Source: Cardiocondyla obscurior (taxonomy: Eukaryota; Arthropoda; Insecta; Hymenoptera; Formicidae). From it: 64,000 nucleotides of DNA. The DNA lies in the NCBI RefSeq assembly GCF_019399895.1, contig NC_091864.1:13184001-13248000 (forward strand). Reading direction: 5' to 3'. The notes beneath the pieces were generated by a model. The model ran no database searches. It saw only the letters and a program-made list of their open reading frames with translations, and was not told where the DNA came from. Positions 1-13,851 of this stretch are shown here, one piece after another. A program made the position numbers and the translations under genes. Within the stretch, counting starts at the first letter, position 1. Every line of letters begins with the position of its first letter.

Positions 1-1198
1 TCCGTTGTCGTTTCAAACTTTGTTCTCCAAGACATATTTGTGCAGGTGTTAAGTATAAGTAAATCGTACAATGATCTCATCGTCGTACAGAATCGGCCTC
101 CGACTCGCGAAAGAAAATCGTTATCGTTTAGTAAACTTAGCGGTTGCAGAAAATTGTGAACAAAACATCTGTGTTAGTAGAGTTGCTATTGAAACTGTCC
201 TTTAATTAACTTTTTTTCTTCCATTATCGCTAAAATTAATTTTACCTTCTATTTTAAATTTTAAGATAATGAATGTTCTATTTATATTCGAAGTTTAGAA
301 AGAACTGACAAAGTAAACCGCGCTGATTTTAACAGGAGCATTTAATAGCGATGTACATAGATTTCAGAAGATTAAATGCGCGTGTAATGAAATCTGCAGA
401 AACTAAAAATACAAAATATTATTTAATAAGGAATGTAGGACTTGCTCTCGCGATGATATAATTCCGCTTAATTTCTCCGTGTTGCCGGCAAGTTAATAAT
501 AAAAATATAATTGAGGAAATACGGCCAGTTTAATCTGTCCGATAAAAGTAATTTATATTTTACAGAATATCCGAATTTTCTACAAGATAAAAGCTAAGTT
601 AACACTGACAAAATAATCTTGATAAAAAAAAGCATTATTTATTTAGCCAAGCTCAATCGAGCCAGTATTATTGTGCGAGGCATAGAAGCAGTTCAAGTGG
701 AGTACGTTTAAGAGAATTAATGAGAAGCGTGAAAGGTGATTGAAAATTATATTCTGACAATCAATAGCGTAAAGATCGCTGTTTACCGTTTAATTATTAC
801 TGCGAGTACCAGAGCAAAGAAAAAAAATTAACTCGTTTGACAAACAACTGAAAACAGTTAGTTAATCTTCAATTATTATTTCTCGAAATTAATACGAAAG
901 TATAATATCTATATTTTTGTCAAATTGTTTCATTGAGATGTCTTGAATTTTGCCTCTGACTTCGATAAGTATTTATGAATTTCAAAAATCCAAAACTGTG
1001 TTGTATATATATAAATATTCTTTGTCTGCCAAGCGAGATATAAATCTTATATAAAAGAGTACACATATCAGCTATATTTAACATAATTCCAGATTAATGT
1101 CTCTCTTGTTCGCCTCTATATTTTTATTCAGTATTTGTACCAGTGACAAAACACGACCACACAATTTAGAATTGGGATTTTGTTTACACATACTGTAG

Positions 1199-1224
1199 AA
1201 AAAAAAAAAAAAAAAAAAAAAAAA
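1199..1224. repeat. Poly(A) tract, 26 bases
   Basis: An uninterrupted run of A. It is not preceded by a recognisable retroposed gene, so it is read as a simple homopolymer. It creates spurious poly-Lys and poly-Phe frames on the two strands. Confidence 0.9.
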
Positions 1225-2490
1225 GGGAGAGTTTTACGCGGGGTCTTACGCGAAAAATTTATACACATATTTTGTATATACAATGTATACAACCATCTAT
1301 TTTTACGTTTGTTAAAAGATCTTCGGATGCATTTCTGCGTCTGTAAACTTAATGTTCCCGCCGTACAAAGTGCACACGATATTTTGAGCTCAAATCCGGA
1401 AATCATCGCGTGTAAACCGCGCGTTTCTAATAATCAGTTACGCGAGAAGAGAGGTTCCTTTAAAAGTGCCGCATTCCGAAAAGCATCGTGGGGGTACGCG
1501 CGTTTGCATCTCTTAAAATAAAGAAAAAAAGTCTCACAACTTGTGCCACGCAAATCGACATTAGAACAGCGTGTTGTAGACAATTCAATCAGGGTTTGGC
1601 ACATAAAAGAAAAAAGAAAAAAAAATCTTTATCTGCGGTTGTCAAAATGATAAAACTTGATATTTATATTCTCTTATCGCAAAGTCTTCTCGAAGACGAC
1701 GTGCGACCAATTAACTAAATATCGTGCTCCTTACTCTTATCGAATTATAGCGGTTGTTAAAAGTCGATTCGACTATAATCTCTTGGTGATTTACAGATCA
1801 CACGTCCTATGTCTCCTAAAAGTACTTCTAATTTGCTGTTAATTTTTTTAACGAACAATAATTTGGTACCATTCGTAGGTGGATAATAGAACAGACAGAG
1901 ATGATTTCTTAATTTAGACGATTAGACGGACTTTAAAACTTTTTTGCGTATAACTGAATAGATTAATGTGACCGATTTTCAATAAAAATCTTTAGACATT
2001 TTTGCTTACTGTAAGGAATTAACGATATAAATTCATTAGTGTTTTAATGAATATAATTAAATGTATATTGAGCAGTAATGTTAAAAGTTAATGATCGTAA
2101 AAATTATTTTAGAAACATTGCGTAGATTTTGATAACTATAAAGAAGAGTATAGTGAAAGAATACTAACTAATGTGAAAGTTTAAAGATACTAGAAAAAAA
2201 AGGGGAAAAGAAAAAGAAAATGAAATATAATTCACGATCTTTTTCAGATAATTTTATAATTACACGGAGCGTGTCACTGTCACAATCATTAAATATTAAT
2301 GTTCTTTAGGATCTGAATATTCGCTCAAGCAGCTATACATTTTTAATACTGCATGTGATATATTTTGACTGATCTCATTTTATCGTAACTACGCATTTAA
2401 ATTAATTTTATTCATAAACATAATTAAACTATAAAATTTTTTCATAACTTATAGTCACAACATTTTTAATTATTTCATATCGTATAAGTA

Positions 2491-2785
2491 CCCAGAGTGG
2501 AAATTAAGCCTAATCGTTATCTAATGACTAGCTAGCCAATACGTGATTTATCTCGTGGCTGTCTAGCAAAACTGTCTAGGGCTGAGCCAGAAGCGCGCGT
2601 TAGCATAAATCAGTACGCGCAGTAGGCCAGCACGGGACGAAAAACGTTTGGATATCTAGCTTTTCCAGCTCGTTATTAGCCAGTAATAATTGTCTCGTTA
2701 CAGGACCGGCGCAGGAATATATCTAATTTCCGCGATCTAATCACTAGCTGCAAAATCAGAATAGCTAGATGAATTTCCACTCGGG
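2491..2785. mobile_element. MITE-like element with short terminal inverted repeats
   Basis: The left end reads CCCAGAGTGGAAATT. The right end, reverse complemented, reads CCCGAGTGGAAATT, giving inverted termini of about 14 bases around a 295-base body with no coding potential. The interior is rich in CTAGC and CTAG words and GC-richer than its flanks. No clear target-site duplication was found, so the superfamily is not assigned. It could instead be a chance inverted repeat or a regulatory block, but the position of the paired termini and the composition contrast favour a non-autonomous DNA transposon. Confidence 0.45.
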
Positions 2786-5546
2786 ACATTTCGAAATAAA
2801 GTTTTTGAAATCTTATGAAATTTACTTTTAAAAAATCTGAAATGTTAGATTCGAAAATGTTTTAATTAAATTTCTGCATATTTCAATTTTACTAGAGATT
2901 ACAATCAGCAAGATACTTTTCAAAAAATAGTATTGTTAATCATTTCTTGTCCAATAATTTTTTATCAGAACCTCGTGCCAATTTGAAAGAAGATTGCGCG
3001 AAAAGTGAGAATTGATTGCATCGGTAACCGTTGTGAAATTGATCCTAATTAGTGACATTTGTTTAAATTATTTATTCAGTTCGTGTTGAAAAAAGAAAAA
3101 AAATAATAAGAAATAAATAAAATACTCACGTAATTGTGACTAGAGTAGTGATTAGTTGAACTCGATGCAATCGATGTTAAAATGTCAAAAATAACAAGTT
3201 TATTGTAATTCAAGAGTTCCAACATATATACCTATGTAGATCACGTCGTATAGCAGAGCTATCTAGACGTTCACGAGTTAGTATTTCTTGATTATGCCCG
3301 TGTGTTCTTTTACGTGACTTTCTAAAATTAGGCAGCTCTGTCATATAATATGGAAGAATATTTTCTACAGTATACAAAACTGGAATATTGCAATTGGCTA
3401 ACATCTTTATAAATCTAATAGATATAGTATATTCTCAACCATCCATTTGAAAATCTTATCGATCATTAAGTAATGTCATTAATTATTTTTGAATAGCCAT
3501 TTTATTTTATAAAAAAAAAAAAAAAAGAAAAACATTTATTTAAAATGGAAATGCCAGTCATAAATGTTTAATAAGTATCTGTGTTATGTGATATAGTAGA
3601 GAAATTGTTTAGCTAGTTTAATTATTAAATTTCTATCATTTAATTAAGATTACTAATTGTTATTATACGGGGACGCAAAAATGTCTTTCCTACGTCGATT
3701 TTTTCTGTCAAAGTGCCAACAAAATTGCTATTCTGGACACCTATTTGAAATTCCGACTAAAAATGCGAGCTTTTAATTAGCAGAGTTCGTGATTGGTTTA
3801 TCGCAATGCAATGAAATATTTTAAACTTATTTTCCAGTTACTTTATCACATGTGTATTCACCCGATATTAAAAAATATAGAAAACTTTAATATTTCACAA
3901 ACAGAAAAAGATGAAAGGGAATTAAATGTAAACGCTTTTATGTAAAAATAAGGGTACAGTATACGGCGAGTCAATTTCAAATTTTGCTAGTTAAAAATTC
4001 ACATTTGCAATCGGAACCATAAATAATTCCGGTGCCCTGTTTCGGTGATTCAGCTCCAAGTGTACCTTCAAACGTTCTAAATATCTCGTTCAGAAAAAGA
4101 AAAAGGGTTGCGATCTTTATTAATAGTGCACTTTCGCACAAACTGTAACATGTACTCGTGTTTACTCGTGGCACGCCGTTAATAATCTCACGTGAACGCT
4201 ATATATAGATATGGATATGTGTCATATACACTTCCTTGTATATATCTCTAGTTACATATTGAACATGCATTGCGCTAGTCAGCCATTATCGTTGTTGATA
4301 GATCTTACTATACGAAGGTTGATGATTATCGATTGATGCGATTACTATTAATGTCACGCCAAAATGTAACATTGCATTATCGCATACGTATAAGTAAGAC
4401 ATAGTGCACTCAAGACATACGGGATTTTAAGATCTTCGCGTTCTCGCAATCAATATGACGGAAAGAAAAATGATATAGTATCTACCTAAAATAATTTTGT
4501 GCCATTTTACCGCGTTAACGAAGCAGCGGGATGTTCTTATTAACCGTATTTTTAAGCTATTAATAATAATCGTAGGACAATGGCTTAGCGAAATATAACA
4601 CGGAAAAGTGGCAAGATTGGCGCAGAACCGCGCAAGAAGTTCCAGAATTCCGTTCAATTCTCGTGCAGGTACAAGTTCACGGGATCAAGTTTTATTAATT
4701 ATCAATTATTAACAATTGCGGAATTTTTCAAAAGAGCTCGCGATAATCTCACGCCATATTTTATAATGTTGAGAAGAGAAGTGATTTAATTTTTTTGAAT
4801 ATTTGCCAAAAATATCATAAAAAAATATGGGATTAATTGTATGTAACTGACGTACATAAAGTGATAACTTTGAATTTTAAATTATCCTGCACGAGAATTT
4901 TAAAAACAACATGGAGGGCTTTCAAATAAAATTATTTCAAAATTATCAATTCGATACCAATCACAGATTTTTGTATAATACATACAGACATGAATCTGGA
5001 CGTAGTATCAATCGAGTATAAATAAAAATCATGTGCATGAAGCACTCATCGCTATTCTAATCACAACTAACAAAATTTTTTGATTCCTGTGCATGTATGT
5101 GTCGTTGAACATTATCATGTAATTACTATGACTAACTGCGGGTGCTACAAAGTACCGTCTTAACCAAAGTTACCTCATTTCTTAATGTCGATGCGGCACT
5201 ATAAAGAAAGTTGTCTGTTTAATTCTTCGACTAAAACTTATCTCACAGCTGTGTAGAACTAATCGAGCCGACTCGTCAATTGCGACAGTATCTACAATGC
5301 TATTAACATATTTCATATAATCTTTAAACATAATAGAATTTATTCCCTGCAAGACCAAAGAAAAAAAAAAAGAAATAAAAAAAATGACTTATCGGTAAAT
5401 ATAAGTGTAAGACAGAAGAGAGCAAGACTTGTAAAAAAAATCTTTAACTATTTCCTTATTATACATAAATTAATGATGGAGATGCAAACGCAAAGTAGAA
5501 CGAATTAATAATAGGAAGAATTTCAAATTGTTATTTTTTTTTCCTC

Positions 5547-5566
5547 AAAAAAAAAAAAAAAAAAAA
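5547..5566. repeat. Poly(A) tract, 20 bases
   Basis: A simple homopolymer in AT-rich non-coding sequence. Confidence 0.9.
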
Positions 5567-7467
5567 CATTTAAATATTTAGTATTCAATTAATTTAAAAT
5601 CTATTACAATTAATTAATATTTTTAGAAAAATATGTACGTCTAAGGAAAATTGAAAGAAAATTATATATGCAAAGTATCTTTAAATATTTTGATATACAA
5701 GGTATTATTTGTATTACGTTTAAATACGTACGAGCAGAATCTTTTTGGTCCATTTCTAGTTATTCGGGTTAAGTGCGTACAAAAGGTTAGAGAGATTCGA
5801 GCAAGATTTTTTAGTAGAGAAATACTATACACACACGCGCACAAAAGTAAAAAGTTTGGCTCGCATTCTCCGTTCTATTTTTTGAGTAGCACTCGAAGTA
5901 GACGCGAGGAGCGTATTGTTGGAAAAGAGTGCGAGTAAGGCTTTAGATCCTCTTCAAGTTTTCGCGTGCGTATCTTTAGCCGTAACTCCTTGAATAGCCA
6001 CGGGATTCTACTTAGCGGACTTTCACACTTTTCTTGTTAGCTCGATGAGAAGAAAATATTAAACAACAAATGTAGATTAAAAAAAAAAAAATTTGTTTCT
6101 TTTTTAATGTGCAGCAGCGTAAAGAAATGTTCGTAAATAATTTGTGTGTAATTTTTCTGACATGAAATAGTAATTATTTAAAAAGGAAAAAAATCTCAAT
6201 TTCTGGATTCTTAAGATTTCAAGTAAAAGTTATAAAAAATGATACTTTAATCTTTGCTTCCAAGCCAACACTTCAGATATCTATTTCTAATGGAATATAG
6301 CTTCTTTGCATTTTAATATGTGACTTTTGCGGATACATTTCCAATTCTCCTCGTACTAACGATTCAAAATCTTTGTATATACATAACCGCTTCATTTGTT
6401 TGTTACTATTACCTGTTAATACATGTTTAATATACGAATATTACTATTATCGCGTGTGAGTGTAAATGTAACGAGTATGGAGTTGCGTGTCGGCGTATAT
6501 TTGTAAGTATGCAATGATGTTCCTTCAACTAAATTAAAGCGGAAAGCTAATCGATCACAAATCATCAGCTGGTTGTGAGTAAATGTTAACTAAGTATCAA
6601 CCATACTAACGCAGAGACTTAAGTGCGCGGCGATAACTGTTGGGCAAGACGGACTTTTTTTCCACAGATGTATAGATTATGCTAAAAATAACTGCAACTG
6701 TTTAAGACGGGACGGTAGTTATTTCCTTAAATACTGTACATACAAAAGTCTCTTTACGTTCTGCATAGCGTACGAAAGCAAATTATATCGAGCTTTAGAT
6801 AAGATGTAAGAAATGCGTAGCGAAGGTCATTTTGCTCAACAGCAACGACCGCGGCTCTCTCGATACTATTTTGACATGCAGTGTAAGTAATGTTATTGTG
6901 ACTTGACGTATTATCGCTAATCTTGTTCGGACAGAATCAAAACTAAAAAGAAAAAAAAACAAAAAAAAAAGTCACTCAAGGATTGAATCAAAGAAGAAGG
7001 CAGTAGCAGTATCATAAATATGACAAAAGTTAAAAAAGATTTAGCTACACAAGTGCGCTCCACGTCTAAGTGCATACGCACACGAAGTCTCGTTATTGTC
7101 TTTGATTCAATCAAGATTTTAATGTTATACATGTTTGTAAGCCACTAAGAGAACTATTATAAATAGTTGATAATTCTTGTTGTTCAAAAGCAAGGGAAGA
7201 AAAAAAAAGTAAAGAAGAAAACGAGAGCGAGGAGAAAGTAATAAGAAAGGCTAATCTCTATTCTTGAATATTATACAGTAATCGTTAAAGCTGTCTATTG
7301 TCTATCAAATATTTTATATCTTCGATCTGTATACATTAAATAGAAAATATTCTTCTGTATAAACTCCTCTTGCATTTTTTATCAATTATCCACGTCCACA
7401 CTTAGCATTTCATCAAAAATAATTAATACGTCACGTGATACTTTATAAAATTGTTACAAAAGTCGAC

Positions 7468-7493
7468 AAAAAAAAAAAAAAAAAAAAAAAAAA
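7468..7493. repeat. Poly(A) tract, 26 bases
   Basis: A simple homopolymer in AT-rich non-coding sequence, with no adjacent retrocopy recognised. Confidence 0.9.
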
Positions 7494-10398
7494 CAAAGAT
7501 TTTTGTAAAATTAGATTAATGCAGATTTCGCATCCATTAGTTAACGTTGTAAATTTATCGGCCTAAATAAATTTTTACCTAACTTATTATCGCGGATATC
7601 ATTAGGCTTTTTGTGGAAATTGAAGTATCCATTACTAATTTCATCACAGTAACACATGTTTTCGTGAGTATTATCGTTGGCAACAGAAATAATGACTCTT
7701 AGATGTAATAACCGTCTTAATCGGGTCACGCGGCCGCACAGTGTCATACTTCATCCGGATTGCCGGCGCTTTGGAACAAATTGCTACTTTGCTTACCGAA
7801 TGTGCGGAGTAATCCAGCGTGTAATTGCGGCGACTAAGTGGATAACGAACCAAGAACCGTAACACTTAATTATCACAGCTGAACACGCGATATTGCAAAA
7901 CGGACCGTACATGGGACTCCCAGCCGCCATTAAACCACGGTAAAGCCGCCGAACCATTTCGGGAAGCGGGCAGTTTCTGAACTCGCAAAGCGTACATCTA
8001 TATGCATTCTAGACTCGGCAGCCTTACTTTTCCCGATCTCCACTTTCCTCCCAGTCTTCATCTTTTATTCTCGTAATTACTCGAGCAAAGCTATTGTATA
8101 ACTGCGCACGTTTTCTTTTATCTTAAATTACTCACGCATTTTATATCGCTCTATTTACCCCGCGGAGATATTCCAATAAACACATTTTTACAAATTCTGA
8201 TTGCCTTAGTTCAACCGTAAAGCCAAGACTTTTTCGAATTACTCAACTCTTTTAATAACACAATCTTTATTTACCAAAAAAAAAAAAAAAAAAACTCTAA
8301 GATTTGTTTTGCAGTTAATGAAAGTACTGAGTTTTAGAGAGAAAAGTTGACGCACGTCTACTGTAAAGAGTTTCATGTATTTGCATACGTGGAATGAGAA
8401 AGAGGCACGTGCACGATTGTTTTCAGCCACGGTTGCACAGCTTGCGCATCCGTTGAGGTTGGCTTGGAATAAGTCGTGCAAGAAAATTGCGACTAATTAA
8501 TTACCAGAGATTAATGAGAGCCTTCCTTGAGCGCCCAAAGACGCGCTATTTCATTCTTCGCGAGCTAGCCTCGTCAGTGAGATGGCCATTTGGTTTTCTC
8601 GTGGCGCGAGGGTGGCCCAGGGAGCAACAAAATGCCCTTGCTTTTCGTATTCAAGCCTGTTCGAGCGAAACCGTTTTACACCGATGGCGACGCCTCGATG
8701 CGAGTCGCGGCTTTCAGAGTTATTAAAACAATCCATTTACACGCAGATACGACGGCGCGGTAGATGTATCTTTTTTTTTTCTTTTCTCTTTCTTTCATTT
8801 TTCTCCTATTGCTTTCCTGCTTTTATTTCGTCTGCGACTTTTCTTCGGTGACGCGTACTACTCCGCGGATCCGCGGTCGCATTCGTTCGTTCCGGTTGAT
8901 TGCGATGGTAATGCTCTGCAGCAATGCGACCGCCGACGTGAAAAGACGTATCGTTTGTCTCGGGGCTGTCTTGCGGTTCCTTGAATGATGCAAGGAAGTA
9001 TTACGTGGTTTACGTGTATGTCTCAAGTGCGAGCCCGTAATTCTCGCGCGCGCGTGCACGGAAATGCAAATGCAAGAACATTAATAAAAAATAGATATCG
9101 AATATGAAGAATGAAAACCGCCGCGTTATAAGGAAACTAAAAGAATTCGAAGTATTTATTTTATTAATTACTCCCTGAGTTAAGATCATTTTTAATGTAT
9201 CGCGAGTTTTTAACTAATGGATACGTTGGGATACTCATCGATTAACTCAATCACTTGTACTTTATGCAATCAACATAAAAAGAACTAATATAAAAAACGT
9301 AATATAATTAACGTCCAAGGGTATATATAATTTACATTCAAAGGCACGAGGAGCGATTAAAATATCGTGTTGTAAAATACACACGTAGTATATTCGTAGT
9401 CCGTTGCTAAAAATTATTAAATGTAAATCAGCTTTCTTTAACGTAGAAGAAGCAAGAATAAATAACGCGCGCGTTCTGTGACGTCGAGTATTATATAAAT
9501 TACAAATGCAATTTCACGATAATTTTAAAAAACGTTTAATATTCTATTTTTTTAATGTGGTTCATATTTCTTCGATGCGACATAACGAAACGCCAGACGG
9601 AGCAATGAAACGTCGTACGTTCGCACCGTGCCGTACAAGTATTAATTTTAAGAATCACACGAAATGAAACCGAGTGTCCAATGGAGATAAGGCTGCACTT
9701 AATTAAGCAGCTGTTAAGACCTCCACCGAAACGAGCGCGCTGAATTTATAGCTCAGCTCCGTCTTCGTCACTCATCTCGATCCCGCGAAATTTCCGCGGG
9801 AGATGTTCACCGGAAGATTGCAAAATGTATACCGCCTGGGCTAATTGGTAAAAGCCAAAGTGTCATCAACGAATATAATCCAAAAATATATACAACCGAT
9901 CAAATATAACGATGAATATTGAACGTTTTGATATTAACGTCGCGAGAAGCGCGCGTCGGTAAGAATATAATCCGCTTCCTGTGAGCTTCTAATTCGAATA
10001 TAATTATTGGAAACGTGAGAGCGCGGCAGTTGCTTATGTGCTCCTGTCGTTAAAATAAATGTCGAGCTATTAATTTCGGGTCGACATCGATTAACGGTCG
10101 CTACCAACCGCGAAATAGTAATGACTCACTTCATATTTTCCACACTAAATCAACGTTATCATTTTGTACATTGCGGTCGCCAAAAGCGTGCATTATGATC
10201 GAATCGCTGCATCATCGATGACATTGCAAGTGCTCATGAAAGAACCACACGTTATATTATACAGTGGCAAATCGGCATAATACTGTTGATTACAACGAAT
10301 CGGTCTAACGGCCAATGCCCTATTATTTACAGCCTGGCTCTATCGCGATACGATTTCATCGGTAATCATCAGAGTGAGATTATCTCGTGAATATAAAC

Positions 10399-10425
10399 CG
10401 GCTATTGTATTGTTAACAATAGCCG
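10399..10425. other. Perfect 10-bp hairpin, 7-base loop
   Basis: CGGCTATTGT and ACAATAGCCG are exact reverse complements separated by seven bases. No gene or poly-T tail is next to it. Function is unknown and it may be chance. Confidence 0.6.
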
Positions 10426-10728
10426 ATGGAAACCCGCATTTTAATGTTATGTCAATATTATACTACAGCTGCCCAGTTTTACACTAGTATCGACGGATCG
10501 CCGGCTTTCCCGTTTAGCAAATACACATATGCGGTTTCCACGGATGTGCATAAAATGGTTTCTTTCGTCCATTAAATTGCATTTGCGACCCGGAAATTTA
10601 ACGAAGAGAATTTCGATGTATAATTGATGGCCGTCGCGCAATATCGCTCACTTCGCGATTACAAATAAGTGACATTTAATATAGTTAGTCAGGGCATGCG
10701 AAAGTATTCTTCCGTGTTGGACGTACAA

Positions 10729-10801
10729 GAAAGAAAAAGAAAAGAAAAAAAAAAACAAAAAAAAAAAGAAAGAAAGAAAAAAAAAAGCAAAAAAGAAAAA
10801 C
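10729..10801. repeat. A-rich purine tract
   Basis: About 70 bases composed almost only of A with scattered G and a few C. This low-complexity tract generates a spurious Lys-rich frame on the plus strand and a Phe-rich frame on the minus strand. Confidence 0.85.
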
Positions 10802-13405
10802 AGGTTTTCTTTGAAACGGGAGAAAAAATATACAAGGATTTGGGTAACATTTGCGCGTATTCAGCGTGACGCTATAAAAGCGGGAGCGGTAAATGTCGCT
10901 GGACCGCGCGTTGTCGGATAACGAGAACAAATTGGACCGTTATTAATTGCAAGCTCGGCGGCGCACGCTTTTAATTAATGCTCTTTTAATTAAGGCCATG
11001 ATTATGATTCTGGTATAACGGGAGCTCGTTCTGCACTCTCGTTTACATCACGCAAGTATTTTGATGTATGCAACGCGCCCTTGCCTTTCTAGGCTCTTGT
11101 TTCGATTTGATAAACAATTTGATGTAGACGAATTCCCTAAAACGGCTTTACTAATAAAAAGCGATCATCCGCAGCGATATTTACATATTTCCCAAATATT
11201 TGGCCACTGCGCCCCATTTTTCGTAAAAATCTATCTAGAAATTACTACGTACCTAAATTAAACTTAAAAAAAATACGTCGCGTAAAAATATTTTTGTATA
11301 CGTGTATTTTTAACTATCGCGTGCATTCTGCCCAAATTAAGATGCAATATATTGAATGAAATACCGCGCGTTGTGAGCGTATACATGTGCCGCGACCACG
11401 CGCGTGTAATACGTATACGTATAGTGCAAAACGTGCTCACATATAAATAGAATAATTTTGCATAATAATATATAAAAATTCAGTGATGCACGCGCACACG
11501 TATACGTAGAGAGAGAGAATGAGAGAGGCAATTTAAATGGCCGCTTTTAAAAAAGTCTTTTCTCGCTTTTTTTTTTTTTATAACAGGCATAAAGTGTTCG
11601 TTCTGAAAAAATAATGATAACAATAATTAAGCTAACACAAAAGTAAGAAGAGACGTATATCAAAGCGGAAAAAAAGCTGTGAATATCACATTGTGACTGA
11701 TGTCAGTAATTTATGAAATGGCTTTTAATCATTCCCGTATCAGACCCTTCGTACAGTCGTCAAATGCGTATGATATGCGCGCATTTTGAGCACTTTAATA
11801 TTTATTTCGCGTAACGGGTTGTAACATTTTTCAGATGAATAAAATCTTTGAAGCTGCCCACCCGCTTTCAACAATGCGCGGCATTTGGATTTGCGCAAAT
11901 GATAAAATTAAATTCTTCTAATGAGAGTCATTCCTCCCGCTTTTTTTGTTTTTTTTTTCTTTCTCTCTGGCATTTAGTTACGTCCAATGACTCGTCAATA
12001 ATGAGATTCGAGCAGCCGATCAAACGGAAATCGGATTCGTTCGAGTGGGAAGGCACGGCAGCGAGTGTACGGTTTACAGTGCCGGATGCTGAATAATTGT
12101 ACACTCGTAACAACTCGTACCCCAGGCACTTTAGTTTCAATTGGGCGTCGCTTATTAACTAAATATTCGGGTCGAGTACGGACCGCGACCGCGTGTTGAA
12201 TCGCGCATATCGAAATGCCTCCGTAGGTCGTCGGTATCCGATTGTTTGTTCCGTCCATATCCGATTATCCTGACCAAAACGGCCCCGCGAAACGCGCCCG
12301 GATGTGCGATTTAGATGTACCCGTTACCGGTGGCCGTGCAATTTTTCACGGCACCGAGCTCTCGTAATACCCCGGGATCTTTCCCTCCCGTAATTAGCAA
12401 GGATCCTACATAGTTCTGGAAACGATGCGAAACGCCCGCGTGGTTGGACGTAATAATTAAAAATTGTCGGTTATTAAAACGCTTGCATCCTCTATTATAT
12501 GCGTATTATTTTGTGTTTTTATAAGCGCCCAGTGCTTTGAATAAAACTGATTTGCGAGCATTTTACGAGAGAAAATTTTATTTACCTCTAAAGAGATACG
12601 CTCTTCTCTGTATTCCGATCTCTCTCTCTTACTTTTATTTAAAAAAAAAATTTTTTTATGATTCGTTTTTTCATCACGCCTCTTTAATTTTTTTTTTTTT
12701 TTTCGCGTCTTTGCTAAATGTAATTTTTGCCCTGCAGTGAAGGTTCTATAAAACAAATCGTACCAGCTTTTCATCTCCCCTGCGAAATAACGATCTCTGT
12801 CTATATAACTTTTTTAAAAACAAGTGAATCTATCTATTTTGATCAAACAAAATTTACGCGGATCGATGTGTACCTCGCAAATTTTCGATTATCCGAGAAA
12901 GTAAGTGGGGCGAGCGCCGTGACACCGTCTGTTCGCAAATTTACGACCAGTCTGACAATGTCGGGGAAACGGTTTGCCGCTACATTTACATAGCTATGTA
13001 CGGCACCTCGAAAAACGTAGTTCCCGGACCGTTTCGGCCAGCTATTTTACGAAAACATTGTATTTACAGCAAAAGTAGGGCACCTCGAGATATTATGCGA
13101 GCGCTATAATTTTCTTGTTCCCGCGTAAATGCAAAGCACGTATTGCCATCTTCCTCGCAGTCTCAAATCGTAAAAGCAGCTACAAAATTTCGTTGCAGAC
13201 TTTCGTTTAAACTTATCCACTAGTACGTATGTGTGCAACGCGTTTATAAAAACCGGTTTATCATATCCATACAATGTTTAATTAACACTAGTAATTATAA
13301 TTTCTTTCATGATAGTTACAATTGAATAATGTACGGCGTGTTGCCAGTTTACTTACATTTGTGTCTTCCGGTTAGAATAAGTTAGATTATTGTCCGTCCT
13401 TCCAT

Positions 13406-13430
13406 CCTTCCTTCCTTCCTTCCTTCCTTC
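13406..13430. repeat. (CCTT)n microsatellite
   Basis: About six tandem copies of CCTT, preceded by two imperfect copies. An ordinary microsatellite. Confidence 0.9.
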
Positions 13431-13814
13431 TGCGGCAGTAGTCTGGATTATCCTGACGTGTTGTAGCATCCAAAATCACTTGGCACTATATTACACTGCT
13501 CTGCGTTTTTTTATAATAATAATTACAATCATTATCACTAACACTCGAGAGACAAACGACCGAAAGAATGTCCGCGACTAAACTGAAGTGACCGACAGTA
13601 ATTTGGTCCTTAGAGAAAAAGAGAACAACCGCGAAGGAAGTGAGACAGTCGATATCCGACGACCGCCATTATAAGATCTGCACCTCGCCCGTCTTCTTCG
13701 TCGCGGCTGATGTTCTCATCGATGCTTTCGAGAACCCCGTGCGAAAAGGACAACGGTCAATTAACGATCGAGCCTATATCGACTGTCACTTCAGTTTAGT
13801 CGCGGACAATCTTT

Positions 13815-13851
13815 TGGTCGTTCGTCTCTCGAGTTCGCGAAGGAACGACCA
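13815..13851. other. 9-bp inverted repeat
   Basis: TGGTCGTTC and GAACGACCA flank a 19-base spacer. It lies in a GC-richer patch with no supported gene. No function is assigned. Confidence 0.45.

Noticed and set aside
10873..10880. TATAAAAG, a possible TATA box
   Set aside because: No initiator, exon or open frame of interest follows, and single TATA matches are frequent in AT-rich DNA.
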